A stretch of 64,000 bases of DNA from positions 2,183,001 through 2,247,000 of the forward strand of contig NZ_CP119676.1 of assembly GCF_029318635.1 (NCBI RefSeq), in the 5' to 3' direction. Positions 27,636 to 36,436 of this stretch are shown in pieces. Numbering within the stretch: the first letter of the stretch is position 1; the number at the start of each line of letters is the position of its first letter. The notes below the pieces were generated by a model. The model was not told the origin of the DNA and ran no database searches. It saw only the letters and a program-made list of their open reading frames with translations. A program made the position numbers and the translations under genes. The stretch comes from Varunaivibrio sulfuroxidans (lineage in GTDB: Bacteria; Pseudomonadota; Alphaproteobacteria; Rhodospirillales; Magnetovibrionaceae).

Positions 27636-28330
27636 ACGCCCTTACGCATGGGATGGAGCAAGGTGGTGGCCGTGAGGCCACCGCCACTTCACCGCACGGT
27701 CCGGCGCGCCCCGCGCGGGCGTCGTTTTACGGCCTTCTCGGATCGCTGTTTCGTGACGAGGCGACGGTGGAGGTCATCACCGCCCTGCGTTCGCCGCCCT
27801 TGCGGGAGGCCCTGATCGATGCCGGAATGGTGTTGGGAGACGATTTTTTCACGGAAGATCCCAAGGCGCTCGGCGAGGATCTCGCGGTCGCCTTCTCCAC
27901 CCTTTTTTTGGTGCCGGGCACGCTGATTTCGCCGCACGAATCGGTGCAAATGCCCGGTGGCTCCGCCATGTTGCGCGGGCCGGAAACCGCCGCCGTCGAA
28001 ACCTACTACGAAGCCCTTGGTTTCGCGATCGACACGGTGACGCCGATGGAGCCCGACCACATCAGCATCGAGTTGGAATTTTTGGGCCATCTGTGCGAAC
28101 ACGAGGACAATTCCCGGATGGCGGAGGACCGGGCGGGCGTCCGCGACGCCCTTCACTTCCAGGACGATTTCCTGAACCGCCATCTCGAAAGGTGGGTGTT
28201 CGATTTTTTGGATAAGGTCGAACGACGGGCGGCGCATCGTTTCTATGACGAGCTCGCGCGCCTGACCTGTGCCTTTCTCAAGGATGAAAGAGCCAGAATA
28301 TCGGAGCAGTTAAAGGCGCCGGTTGAGTAA
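27632..28330 (+). CDS. TorD/DmsD-family molybdoenzyme maturation chaperone
   Basis: This 232-residue all-helical protein is of the TorD type, with ARASFYGLLGSLFRDEATVE near the N-terminus and the family segments FLVPGTLISPHESVQM and ISIELEFLGHLCEHE. Such cytoplasmic chaperones bind the twin-arginine signal of the catalytic subunit and help insert the molybdenum cofactor before export. The ATG at 27632 overlaps the catalytic gene's stop (ATGA), confirming pairing with that subunit. An upstream in-frame start at 27599 lies inside the previous gene and is not preferred. The position corresponds to arxD in arx loci. Confidence 0.88.
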   Translation: MNALTHGMEQGGGREATATSPHGPARPARASFYGLLGSLFRDEATVEVITALRSPPLREALIDAGMVLGDDFFTEDPKALGEDLAVAFSTLFLVPGTLISPHESVQMPGGSAMLRGPETAAVETYYEALGFAIDTVTPMEPDHISIELEFLGHLCEHEDNSRMAEDRAGVRDALHFQDDFLNRHLERWVFDFLDKVERRAAHRFYDELARLTCAFLKDERARISEQLKAPVE

Positions 28331-28395
28331 ACGACCGGTAGCCGAAGCCGTTCGCGATGTGCGGTTAACCGGCCACAGGATAAGGATACGTTCAA

Positions 28396-29211
28396 ATGCC
28401 GTATACGTGCCAAGGGGAGGTCCTGTTCCCTCCCGCACCCGGGGGCATGGCGCCCTTCATGCGTCCGGGGTGTCTTGTGGCCGGTTTTTTTTTCATACTG
28501 ATCCTCACCTTTTCTTCCCCCGCCCAGGCTTGCGGCTGGGGGGGCGACGGCGACGGGGATATCGGGGCCGGGGCGGCCACCGTCGATGGTCAAGGGCATC
28601 TTCTCGCCCCCGGGGAAATACCTCTTCAAACTCCCGGGGAAATCACCCGTGAAGCCAACAAACTGAGGCGCTTCGGACCGTCGGGGTATGCCGGGGCGGT
28701 CCGCTTGTACCGCCGGGCCGCCGCCGCGGGATACCCCGCGGCGCAAAACAATTTGGGCGAAATGTATGAACGCGGCCTCGGCGTGGGGCAAAACCTGAAG
28801 ACGGCGGCGCACTGGTACCGACTCGCCGCCGTTCAGGGCGAAGCGCACGCGCAGCATAGCTTGGGGGGCATGCTTTTGTATGGGCGCGGCGTCGTCGCCG
28901 CGCCCGAGGAGGGCGTCGCTTGGTTGGAAAAATCGGCCCGCCAGGGTCACGGTGGGGCCTGTATCGACCTCGCCCGGGCCTATGGAGAAGGGCGGGGGGT
29001 GGCGCGCAACGCGGTGAGCGCCCTGGCCTGGGCCATCGTCGCGCAACGCCTGGGCGAAAAGAAAGGGGCGCAATTGCGCCAAACCGCAAGTCGGGGGTTG
29101 TCGTCATCGGCGATCGCGGCGGCGGAGCGCCTGTCTTTTCGTTTCGTTTCCCGAGGCGCAGGGGGGCGTGGCCCTACGCCACTCTCGATTACGCCGCTCG
29201 CCCCGCGCTGA
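28396..29211 (+). CDS. Exported Sel1-repeat (TPR-like) protein
   Basis: This 271-residue protein has an N-terminal hydrophobic export segment (CLVAGFFFILILTFSSPAQA) and three or four Sel1-like repeats, for example AVRLYRRAAAAGYPAAQNNL, ALAWAIVAQRLG and TAAHWYRLAAVQGEAHAQHS. Sel1 repeats mediate protein contacts. It starts 65 bp after the chaperone gene on the same strand, so it may belong to the molybdoenzyme operon as an assembly or periplasmic scaffold factor; this is inferred from position only. An internal ATG at 28447 would give a more usual signal peptide. Confidence 0.8.
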   Translation: MPYTCQGEVLFPPAPGGMAPFMRPGCLVAGFFFILILTFSSPAQACGWGGDGDGDIGAGAATVDGQGHLLAPGEIPLQTPGEITREANKLRRFGPSGYAGAVRLYRRAAAAGYPAAQNNLGEMYERGLGVGQNLKTAAHWYRLAAVQGEAHAQHSLGGMLLYGRGVVAAPEEGVAWLEKSARQGHGGACIDLARAYGEGRGVARNAVSALAWAIVAQRLGEKKGAQLRQTASRGLSSSAIAAAERLSFRFVSRGAGGRGPTPLSITPLAPR

Positions 29212-29478
29212 CCCGTTCGCCGCCGGGACCGTTCGCGTTCAAGGGGGAACGAATTGCCGGTGGGGCGGCCCGTTCCTATTGGATCGACTCCGACGTTTCG
29301 CTCCCGCGAACCATCGGGCCGACCACTATCTATCTTTTTGTTGCAGTTTGATTTCTTCACACATTTGTGTCCAATTGCATCGGACTCAAATGTTAAACTC
29401 AAACCACTATGATAACATGCCCCGCCCCGATGGCGGGGGTTCGCGCTTTGGGCGGCGAGCCGGGATTGAACGTATTTC

Positions 29479-30756
29479 ATGAGCGTGAACGATATCGAGC
29501 GCATTCTAAGATATCAGGTGGAAAGCGTGGGATGTCGCGAGGCGGGATCTTGCGGCGCCCGGCGGTTGTTCGCGTTCTTGAGGGAAGAGGTGCGCGCGTG
29601 CGGTTACGTCACCGACGAGGCGGCATTCCCGTTGCGCGCCATGCACATCGACGCGCTTGAGCATCGCATCGGCTCCGAGGTCTTTTGCGCGCTGCCTTAT
29701 TTCGGCTGTCCGCCGTTTTACCCCTATCGGCAGAAGATAAAACTGGAAGCGCCGCTTGCCGCCGGGTCCACCGGGGGCGAGCCTCCGCACGGCCGCGTTC
29801 TTTTGGCGGATATCGAGGGCGGCGCGCTCGTGGAACAAATCCTTGCCCATAAAACGGCGGGGTATCGCGGCGTCATTTTCATCTCCGACCGGGATACGGA
29901 CGCGGAACTTCTTGGGCTATTTTCCCCGATCACAAGTGCGGACCTGGAGGAAATTGCGGCATTGGACGATTTTCCCGTGACCTGCGTATCGCGGCGAACG
30001 GGAGAAATGCTCCGCGCGCGCGCGCGCCGCGGGCTTTGCGTGCGCCAGGATATCGACGTCTCGGTGAGGCCGACCACAGCGCGTAATTTGTTCGTCCGTC
30101 ATGCCCATGGCGTGGGGTCGGCGGAGGCGGGAAAGCGCCCAAGGGTGCGGGTGATTTGCCATTACGACAGCGCCTTCGAGGCGCCCGATCTTCCGGGGGC
30201 GTCCGATAACGCCTCGGGGGTCGCCGTTCTTACCGCCGTTCTCAAGGACCTCCATCGACAGGGCGCGTGTCTGCCCGATGTGGAATTCGTTTATTATGAC
30301 GCCGAGGAATATCTCCTTTTCGGCGCCCTGTCCTTGTTGGTCGATTTGAACGGGGAATGCGCGCGCCGATCGTGGAACGGCTTGTCCAAGGTATTCGCGG
30401 CGCGCGATGGCGCGCAGTTGACCGTTACCGAACAGCCCGATCATATGATCGAAATCGATACCGTCGGATGTGGGCGCACGTTGCGTTATGGAACCGATAA
30501 ACCGCACGAGGTCGCCGATTTTTTAAGAACGCACGACCTTGGCGGAATGTTCGATAAAATCCAACTTTCCCGAGAAAAAGGCAACGTCGAACACGCCGCC
30601 GCCCAGGCCGGGATCGTCGGTGGCGCGACCTATCATTTTCTGACCCTGGGCGCGGGGCGACGGGCGCACACCCGAAGAGACGATTTGGTGCACATAAACC
30701 GTGACGACATGGACGCGTTCGCGTCCTTCCTAAAGGCGTTGATCATCTCAATTTGA
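29479..30756 (+). CDS. M28-family zinc aminopeptidase-like protein
   Basis: This 425-residue peptidase carries M28 metal-site segments: histidine in RVICHYDSAFEAP, aspartate in PGASDNASGVAVL, glutamates in FVYYDAEEYLLFG, and a late histidine in GAGRRAHTRRDD. A PA-like insert (residues ~95-180, with RVLLADIEGGALVEQILAHK) precedes the catalytic part. No signal peptide is seen, so it is probably cytoplasmic. It converges with the seven-gene operon at 30748-39661 and the two stop ends overlap by nine bases. A 7-bp hairpin (CCCCGCC/GGCGGGG, 29420-29438) lies in its 5' untranslated region. It may trim a leader or product peptide of that operon, which is inference. Confidence 0.8.
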   Translation: MSVNDIERILRYQVESVGCREAGSCGARRLFAFLREEVRACGYVTDEAAFPLRAMHIDALEHRIGSEVFCALPYFGCPPFYPYRQKIKLEAPLAAGSTGGEPPHGRVLLADIEGGALVEQILAHKTAGYRGVIFISDRDTDAELLGLFSPITSADLEEIAALDDFPVTCVSRRTGEMLRARARRGLCVRQDIDVSVRPTTARNLFVRHAHGVGSAEAGKRPRVRVICHYDSAFEAPDLPGASDNASGVAVLTAVLKDLHRQGACLPDVEFVYYDAEEYLLFGALSLLVDLNGECARRSWNGLSKVFAARDGAQLTVTEQPDHMIEIDTVGCGRTLRYGTDKPHEVADFLRTHDLGGMFDKIQLSREKGNVEHAAAQAGIVGGATYHFLTLGAGRRAHTRRDDLVHINRDDMDAFASFLKALIISI

Positions 30757-31560
30757 GCCTTGCAGGCGCATGTCGGGACGGTATTCGACAAGGCGGCTGA
30801 ACAGTGCGCCGGTCACTTTTTCGTCTATTTTATCGTTATAGCCATAGAAGGTGTTGCCTAGATAGTACATCGGCCCCGGTAGGGAAGGATGGTTCAGCTG
30901 GAATCCGTATGTGGCGCATTCCGTCTGGCACTTCTCCGTTTTTTCACGGATGTCATGATCTCGCGTGCATTGGGCCGTCAGGCAAGTTTTGCTGCAGGAG
31001 ATATAGAAGTAGGGATAATACAGGGAATAGGCGTTTTCGGCGGGAAGGTCGATGGGGTGCATCACGTTGTCGATTTCGAACCGGGCGATTCCCTGCGCGC
31101 GCCAGAAATCGCCGATGTAGGAAAGGTGGTTGGACGAGATTCCTTCGCGCTGGCGTTCGTTCAACTGATCGACGACATTGATATAGCGCGGGTCCCTGGG
31201 CAGTTTGTTCATCAACCGACCCAACAACAAGGTCAGGTCCCGGTAGGCCGAGGTCCCTTTTTCTCGCTGCGCGTTGATATGGCGCAAAAGACCGAGGTCG
31301 TTGATCACGACCTCGCTTTCGTTTCCGGCATGGGCGACCAGTTCGACGATATTTTCGACCTTCTGGAAATCACTCTGTTCGATGTACGGCGTGGCCAGGG
31401 TGAATTTAAGTCCGCGCGCACGGCAGTGCTCGATGGCCTGTGAAACGTCGCGTTTCGACGGGATGAGGCGGTCGCAAAACTCGGTCCCATAGTAAACGCG
31501 GTCATAACCCTCAAGGGCGTCGATCTGGGCGGGATCCGAGACGATGATGGCTTTTTCCAC
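30748..31560 (-). CDS. U32-family protein, UbiV-like
   Basis: This 270-residue protein belongs to the U32 'peptidase' superfamily. Its cysteines C29, C198, C211 and C215 give the spacing C-x12-C-x3-C near the C-terminus, the pattern I recall for the [4Fe-4S] ligands of UbiV (C39, C180, C193, C197). UbiU-UbiV form a heterodimer that hydroxylates ubiquinone precursors without oxygen. This gene is last in the operon and follows a UbiU-like gene by 12 bp, so the pair probably forms a similar complex with a different substrate. It has additional cysteines (C189, C193). Confidence 0.75.
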   Translation of the reverse strand: MEKAIIVSDPAQIDALEGYDRVYYGTEFCDRLIPSKRDVSQAIEHCRARGLKFTLATPYIEQSDFQKVENIVELVAHAGNESEVVINDLGLLRHINAQREKGTSAYRDLTLLLGRLMNKLPRDPRYINVVDQLNERQREGISSNHLSYIGDFWRAQGIARFEIDNVMHPIDLPAENAYSLYYPYFYISCSKTCLTAQCTRDHDIREKTEKCQTECATYGFQLNHPSLPGPMYYLGNTFYGYNDKIDEKVTGALFSRLVEYRPDMRLQGSN

Positions 31561-31572
31561 GGGACCGTCTCC

Positions 31573-32562
31573 TTATAAACAATAGGGGCCGTGCAGCGTG
31601 CATTTTTCACGAAAGGTTTGATGAAATTGGTCCTGGGCGAAACTCTGGTACGCGCTGGAATTGGGAAAGGTGTCGAGGCTGTCGGTGAGTCTGCGCAGAA
31701 ATGAAATCTCTTGCTGCATCATGGTGCGTTTATCGGCGCTGTTGCAGTCGCGCCCGGGTATTTTCAAATAGCGAATGTTATGATTGGCGCAATCGAACAT
31801 ATCGCAGGCGCGGCATGTCTTGGGGTTTGAACTGAAGCGCCATTTTTGTTGCATGTTTTGGCGTATGCGGGCGCTCTCGGCGGCGCTTAGGCTTTGCGCG
31901 CTAAGCACCCCGATGTCGTAGTCGATGTTGCACATGGAGAAATTCATGAAAGGCGGCGCTTCGTTGGACATGTACACGATCATATGTTCGAAGTAGCAAA
32001 ACCCATCGATGTTCAAACAGCGCGAATGGCTGGTGAAGATTTCGAATTCCATTTCCGGGTAGGCGTCCGCGATGTCGTAGGCGTCGGTCAGTTTCAATGC
32101 CCGGGGAAAGATGATCCGGTTGACCCCTAAATCCTGAAAAAACGCGGCGCTGTTGGCGTTGAAAACGGTGCCGCCGGTGCTCAGGTGGATCGGGATGTCG
32201 CGCCAGGTCCGGCGCAGGACGCGCAACAGGGCGATATCGGAAACGATCAGGTGGTCCACATCGGTGGTTTTCAACTCTTCGATCAGTCGTTCGATGACCG
32301 CCAACTGGCCTTTCGTGATATTTTGCGCGTTTAGCGTCAGGGAAAACTTTTTTCCCAGGTCATGCGCGGCGGCGACGGCGGCGTTCAGGCCGTCGAGGTT
32401 CGTCATGCTGCTCATCGGACCCCAGCGGCGCCCCGGGCTCATGAAGAATTGAAATTCATCCAACCAGTATTCCGGGATATAGCCGCAAAAAACCTCGTCG
32501 GCGCCGACGTCGATACGTTCGCTAATGGTCTCGGGGGTGCTTGCCCCGACGACGATCTTCAT
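31573..32562 (-). CDS. U32-family protein, UbiU-like
   Basis: This 329-residue protein carries the U32 signature region as EIFTSHSRCLNIDGFCYF, with C182-x6-C189. Cysteines at 211 and 250 complete a pattern in which the last gap (x38) equals that of UbiU (C169, C176, C193, C232, as recalled). A further cluster, CRACDMFDC (250-258), is unusual. It should bind an iron-sulfur cluster and act with the UbiV-like protein encoded next to it, probably as an O2-independent hydroxylase. It overlaps the upstream SPASM protein gene by four bases. Membership of ubiquinone synthesis is unlikely given the radical SAM and carbamoyltransferase neighbours. Confidence 0.78.
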   Translation of the reverse strand: MKIVVGASTPETISERIDVGADEVFCGYIPEYWLDEFQFFMSPGRRWGPMSSMTNLDGLNAAVAAAHDLGKKFSLTLNAQNITKGQLAVIERLIEELKTTDVDHLIVSDIALLRVLRRTWRDIPIHLSTGGTVFNANSAAFFQDLGVNRIIFPRALKLTDAYDIADAYPEMEFEIFTSHSRCLNIDGFCYFEHMIVYMSNEAPPFMNFSMCNIDYDIGVLSAQSLSAAESARIRQNMQQKWRFSSNPKTCRACDMFDCANHNIRYLKIPGRDCNSADKRTMMQQEISFLRRLTDSLDTFPNSSAYQSFAQDQFHQTFREKCTLHGPYCL

Positions 32563-33755
32563 GGCTGTTCTCCCAACCGTTCCGGGACCTTATCCATTAC
32601 ACAAGAATCATGATATAAAGTAAACAAACATTCGTGGTATGATTGTATTTCATTGCGCAGGGACGATGTTAGAATTTTCCGATTGGTCTCTTGGAGTTTG
32701 AAATTCAGCTGCCCGATTTGTTCGTAAACCGCCCGAATGGCGGTGCAATCCGGAGGGGCGGCGTTCAACCGGCAGCCGGCGGCGCAGAAATAGCGGCACC
32801 AACACGCCAGACATTTATCCTTGTGGATGACCGAACCACGGAAATACGCTTTCCTGGTGGCGTCATGCAGCCCCTCCGACAGCGTTCCAATGCGTGCGGG
32901 GTCCTTTTTGCAGCCATGCACCCCGCCGTGCGCGAGGTCGCAATAAACGCTATTGATGCCCGCCGCGCAGTTGAAGAAGCGTTTCCGGTTCTGTGCGAAT
33001 TGCAACACGGCGCGCAGCAGGCGCTTGAACCTGCGCGGGCTGTGCGCCGCCGCATCCATGAAGGCGGGTAAGGCGGCGGCCAAGCGTTCGCCGAGGTCGT
33101 GGGGGATATCGAGCGGCGCATCCACCGTGCCGATGTGCAGCCAGGTCAAGAAACGCTCAAGCAGGTCATAAGGCGCGGCCTCATCGTCGCGCGCCTGGGC
33201 GGTGTCGTTTTGCGCTATGATATGCGTCTCCTGTTGGCGAAGCTCTTCTTGCGTCGAAGAATAGATAAATTGCTTTTCGAGCCGGGCGGACAACAGGTCC
33301 AGGGCGTCGCGGACCTCCGCCTGCCCCGCCGCGTCGCCGCCCAACAGGGTAAAGTGAACGGCGTTCGCCTTATAAGCGTGCGTGAGAATGATATCGTGGA
33401 GAAACTGCCGTGCATCGTCGCTCAACGCGTACACACCGTCGCAGTCCAGGACGAAATTAAAGATGATGTCGATGTTTTGGAAGTCCTTGATGTAATATTT
33501 TTCGTCGTATTTATAGTTGAAGCAATTTTTTTCTTTTTGAATCCGTGCCAGATATTCGGTGAAAATTTGGGCGTCTGTTTCGTCGTATTCTCCAGATTTG
33601 ATAAGGGCATCGGGTGTTTGCGTTTCGCACCGTTTCAGGAAAACGGCCTCGTCGTAGGGTAGGGCGACGATCATGCCGTGGAAGGGCAAATACAAATAGC
33701 CAAACTCGTCGGTTAGGAAAATCCGGCCCTTATGCGTGAAATGAGGAAGGGGCAT
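32559..33755 (-). CDS. Radical-SAM-like protein lacking the SAM-cluster motif, with intact SPASM domain
   Basis: In this 398-residue protein residues ~10-75 resemble a PqqD-like fold (GYLYLPFHGMIVALPYDEAV). The central part resembles a radical SAM barrel, but the CxxxCxxC motif is missing (FNFVLDCDGVYALSDD stands in its place) and the GGEP motif is reduced to LLGGDAAG. The C-terminal SPASM motif is complete: C263-x13-G-x4-C282, then C315-x2-C318-x5-C324-x3-C328, then C337. It should bind auxiliary iron-sulfur clusters but cannot cleave SAM in the usual way. A partner or scaffold for the true radical SAM enzyme encoded just upstream (33757-34827) is the likeliest role. Confidence 0.72.
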   Translation of the reverse strand: MPLPHFTHKGRIFLTDEFGYLYLPFHGMIVALPYDEAVFLKRCETQTPDALIKSGEYDETDAQIFTEYLARIQKEKNCFNYKYDEKYYIKDFQNIDIIFNFVLDCDGVYALSDDARQFLHDIILTHAYKANAVHFTLLGGDAAGQAEVRDALDLLSARLEKQFIYSSTQEELRQQETHIIAQNDTAQARDDEAAPYDLLERFLTWLHIGTVDAPLDIPHDLGERLAAALPAFMDAAAHSPRRFKRLLRAVLQFAQNRKRFFNCAAGINSVYCDLAHGGVHGCKKDPARIGTLSEGLHDATRKAYFRGSVIHKDKCLACWCRYFCAAGCRLNAAPPDCTAIRAVYEQIGQLNFKLQETNRKILTSSLRNEIQSYHECLFTLYHDSCVMDKVPERLGEQP

Positions 33756-33756
33756 T

Positions 33757-34827
33757 TTAGGTCTCGCCTCCCAACTGTTTTACGGCCTCGTGGATATACA
33801 GGCATTCGGGGACATGGCCGTCGTCGTCGGCCTCGAACATGCACGGCGTGCAATATGGTCCGAATTTGCAGGTCGTGCACAGAGTGTCGTCCGCCCGCCC
33901 GCCATCCTTGGCGGCGATGAAATCGCCGCGAAAGCCCGAGGTCAAAAACCCATCCAGGGAATTTTCGCCAAGGGGCGCGGACCCGGTCGTTTGCGCCGCC
34001 GCGCCCATCTCGAACTTGCAGCGCATGCACGGATAAACCGCGCCGTCGGCCTGGATGTATATGCCGTGGCTGCCCGCGCCGCAGTGAAAGGCGGTCGGGT
34101 ACTTGGTGGCGCACACGGCGTTGATGTAGGCGTATCCCATCGGCGTCGCCTCGAAGCTAACAGGCAAATCGTGCGCCTTGGCATGGCCGACGAGGTCGAT
34201 CAGGAAGGCATATTTTTCTTCCCAGGTCACGGCGCCGATGCGGTCCAGATTTTCCAGGGCGCTATCGACGGCGATGATGTTGGTGATCCCGAAGGCGTCA
34301 ACGCCCAGGGATTTGGCGAGGTCCACGAAGTCGCGCGCCCGCGTCAACACGGCGTGCGACAAGATGGCGTTCAGGGTGATGCGAACCGGGGCGTCGCTTT
34401 TGCGCACCAAGGCCGTCAGGCGGCGAATATTGTCGATCAGGGGACGGTATGTATTTTTGCCGCGAATGAATTCGTGGCTTTCCCGGTCGGGGCCATCCAG
34501 GCTGATGATGATGACGTCCGGCAGATGGGCGCGGTTTTCCGCGAACCAGCGCGGCGTCAGGAACAGGCCGTTCGTGTTGAGCGTGACGGTGTCGAAGGCC
34601 TTCCTGGACAGCGCGAGAATGTCCGAAAAATTGTTCCGCAGCAGCGGTTCCCCGCCGACGAATTGGACGTGCGTCACGTCGTTGCGGCGCAGGTCGTCGA
34701 TGATTTTCTCGATGCCGTCGTCGGACAATTCGGGCGTCGTGCTTTTATAATGCGCCCCGCCGACGCAACAGTGTTTGCAGTTGAGATTGCAGCGCGACGT
34801 GATGTCCCATTTGGCGGTTATCGACAT
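33757..34827 (-). CDS. Radical SAM/SPASM peptide- or small-molecule-modifying enzyme
   Basis: This 356-residue enzyme has C13-x3-C17-x2-C20 (SRCNLNCKHC) for the SAM-cleaving cluster and the GGEP motif (QFVGGEPLL). A SPASM domain follows: C-x12-G-x4-C in CGAGSHGIYIQADGAVYPC, then CTTCKFGPYCTPC and a last PEC. The second block is C-x2-C-x5-C-x2-C, one residue shorter than the canonical SPASM spacing. Enzymes of this type make thioether or C-C links, or mature quinone cofactors, in ribosomal peptides. The gene abuts the B12-radical SAM gene with no gap. Confidence 0.88.
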   Translation of the reverse strand: MSITAKWDITSRCNLNCKHCCVGGAHYKSTTPELSDDGIEKIIDDLRRNDVTHVQFVGGEPLLRNNFSDILALSRKAFDTVTLNTNGLFLTPRWFAENRAHLPDVIIISLDGPDRESHEFIRGKNTYRPLIDNIRRLTALVRKSDAPVRITLNAILSHAVLTRARDFVDLAKSLGVDAFGITNIIAVDSALENLDRIGAVTWEEKYAFLIDLVGHAKAHDLPVSFEATPMGYAYINAVCATKYPTAFHCGAGSHGIYIQADGAVYPCMRCKFEMGAAAQTTGSAPLGENSLDGFLTSGFRGDFIAAKDGGRADDTLCTTCKFGPYCTPCMFEADDDGHVPECLYIHEAVKQLGGET

Positions 34828-36435
34828 TTACCGCCCCCCCAACGACATGCGAAGGCCGATATAGGCGTCGAGGATATCGTCTTCGTTCATGTGTTGCGTG
34901 CGCACATGCGGGATGTTGATGTTGAATTCACGCCACGCCAAGGGCAACACCTCCAGGCCATAGGCCGCCGGGTCGTTTGCATAATCGGTTCCCGGAAAGA
35001 TGTTGAGCATCGAAAATTGCACCTGGCCGGGGTTGCTTTCGGTCACGAAACGACCGATGCGTTCGATGCTTTCACGGGTCTCGCCGGGAAGGCCGATGAT
35101 ATAGCTCTGGCGTATTTTCAGGCCGGCCTGCTTCGCCCATCTCATGACCTCTTCGACTTGGGAAAAATCGACCCGCTTGTTGGCCTTGTCGAGGACCGAC
35201 TGCTCGACTGATTCGACGCCGAAAAACACGCCTTCGCATCCGGCGTCGCGCATGATGTGCAACAGGGCTTCATCGACCATGTCGATCCTGGTGTTGCACA
35301 TCCATTGAATATTCAACCGCTTCTCGATCAACAGTTCGCAAATGGCGACGATCCGCTTGCGGTTGAAGGTGAAGGCGTCGTCGAGAAAATTGAATTTGGT
35401 GGTCTCATAGGCATCGATCAGGCGTTCGATCATGGCGACGACCCTATGCGGTGCGTAGTAATTGACGCGGCGACCGTGGAATTTGAAGGTGCTGCAATAG
35501 GCGCAATTGAACGGGCATCCGGTGCTCGTGATCATCGGGATATAGCCGTTGGTGTCATAGCGGGATAAATCGATTTTGTGATAGGCGGGGAATGCGAGGG
35601 CGTCGAAATCGATCCGTTCGGTCTGTGGCGTCGGTGGGCGAATAGCCTCGCCGACTTTGTAGGCGAGGCCCGCGACGTCTTCGACCCGCCCCTTTTTGGC
35701 GAACAGCGCCGCGCATAGCGAGACCATCAAATTTTCCCCCATGCCGACGCACACGAAATCGGCGTCCGCGTCGCGCAGCAGGTCCCGGTAGGTCATCGTG
35801 GCATGATTGCCACCCATGATTAGGGGCGTGTCAGGCAGGATGTCCTTGATGTTGCGGGCGATGCGCAGGGCCTCGGCCGAGGTTGGCGTCATGTTCAAGG
35901 TGATCCCGATCAAATCCCACGGCGTCCCGTTCTTCTCGATGTACGCGGTGATGTCGGCCGGTCGGGCGTCTTCCAGGGCCATGTCGTAGATATCGACGTC
36001 ATGGCCCGCTTTGTGCAATTGCCCCGCGATATGAAGCAGGCCCAGCGGCGGCGTCAGCTTTTGAAACGTGTAGCGCGATCTGGGAAACGGCAGGCCGGGG
36101 TTGATCAGCAATATCCTGGCGTGCTTCGTTTCGCGGTAGGTCCTGAATTTCATGACCTTTAGGTCGGTGAGGGTCTCTAGGGCCGCGCGGACATCTTCCG
36201 GGCTGTCGGCATGATCCCGTCGCGCTCGGTTCCGCCGCGCATGGGCGCGGTAAATATCGTCCAAGGAATGCACCCCGTCGCACAGGTCTAAAAGCTCGAC
36301 CAGAGTGGGTTGGATCGCAATTATTTGGTCGCTGACCGCGTCAAAAATAACGTTCCGCCCGCCGGCGTCGCGAACGCCGACATACGCGCAAAACGAAGGA
36401 TAAATTTCGCGATCGGTGTAGGTGTTCGAGTTCAA
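34828..36435 (-). CDS. PqqD-like domain fused to a B12-binding radical SAM enzyme
   Basis: This is a 535-residue fusion. Residues ~12-100 look like a PqqD/RiPP recognition element (NVIFDAVSDQIIAIQPTLVE, then LLDLCDGVHSLDDIYRAHAR). Residues ~105-245 are a cobalamin-binding Rossmann domain (ILLINPGLPFPRSRYTFQKL, PLGLLHIAGQLHKAGHDVDI). The radical SAM barrel has C307-x3-C311-x2-C314 (TGCPFNCAYC). B12-radical SAM enzymes typically methylate unactivated carbons or rearrange carbon skeletons. The fused PqqD-like domain suggests that a leader peptide or peptide carrier delivers the substrate. It lies between the methyltransferase and SPASM genes with essentially no spacers. Confidence 0.85.
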   Translation of the reverse strand: MNSNTYTDREIYPSFCAYVGVRDAGGRNVIFDAVSDQIIAIQPTLVELLDLCDGVHSLDDIYRAHARRNRARRDHADSPEDVRAALETLTDLKVMKFRTYRETKHARILLINPGLPFPRSRYTFQKLTPPLGLLHIAGQLHKAGHDVDIYDMALEDARPADITAYIEKNGTPWDLIGITLNMTPTSAEALRIARNIKDILPDTPLIMGGNHATMTYRDLLRDADADFVCVGMGENLMVSLCAALFAKKGRVEDVAGLAYKVGEAIRPPTPQTERIDFDALAFPAYHKIDLSRYDTNGYIPMITSTGCPFNCAYCSTFKFHGRRVNYYAPHRVVAMIERLIDAYETTKFNFLDDAFTFNRKRIVAICELLIEKRLNIQWMCNTRIDMVDEALLHIMRDAGCEGVFFGVESVEQSVLDKANKRVDFSQVEEVMRWAKQAGLKIRQSYIIGLPGETRESIERIGRFVTESNPGQVQFSMLNIFPGTDYANDPAAYGLEVLPLAWREFNINIPHVRTQHMNEDDILDAYIGLRMSLGGR

Positions 36436-36436
36436 T

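Noticed and set aside
31573-32562. U32 proteins annotated as collagenase-like peptidases
   Set aside because: The cysteine patterns fit UbiU/UbiV iron-sulfur proteins, and the context is modification chemistry rather than proteolysis.
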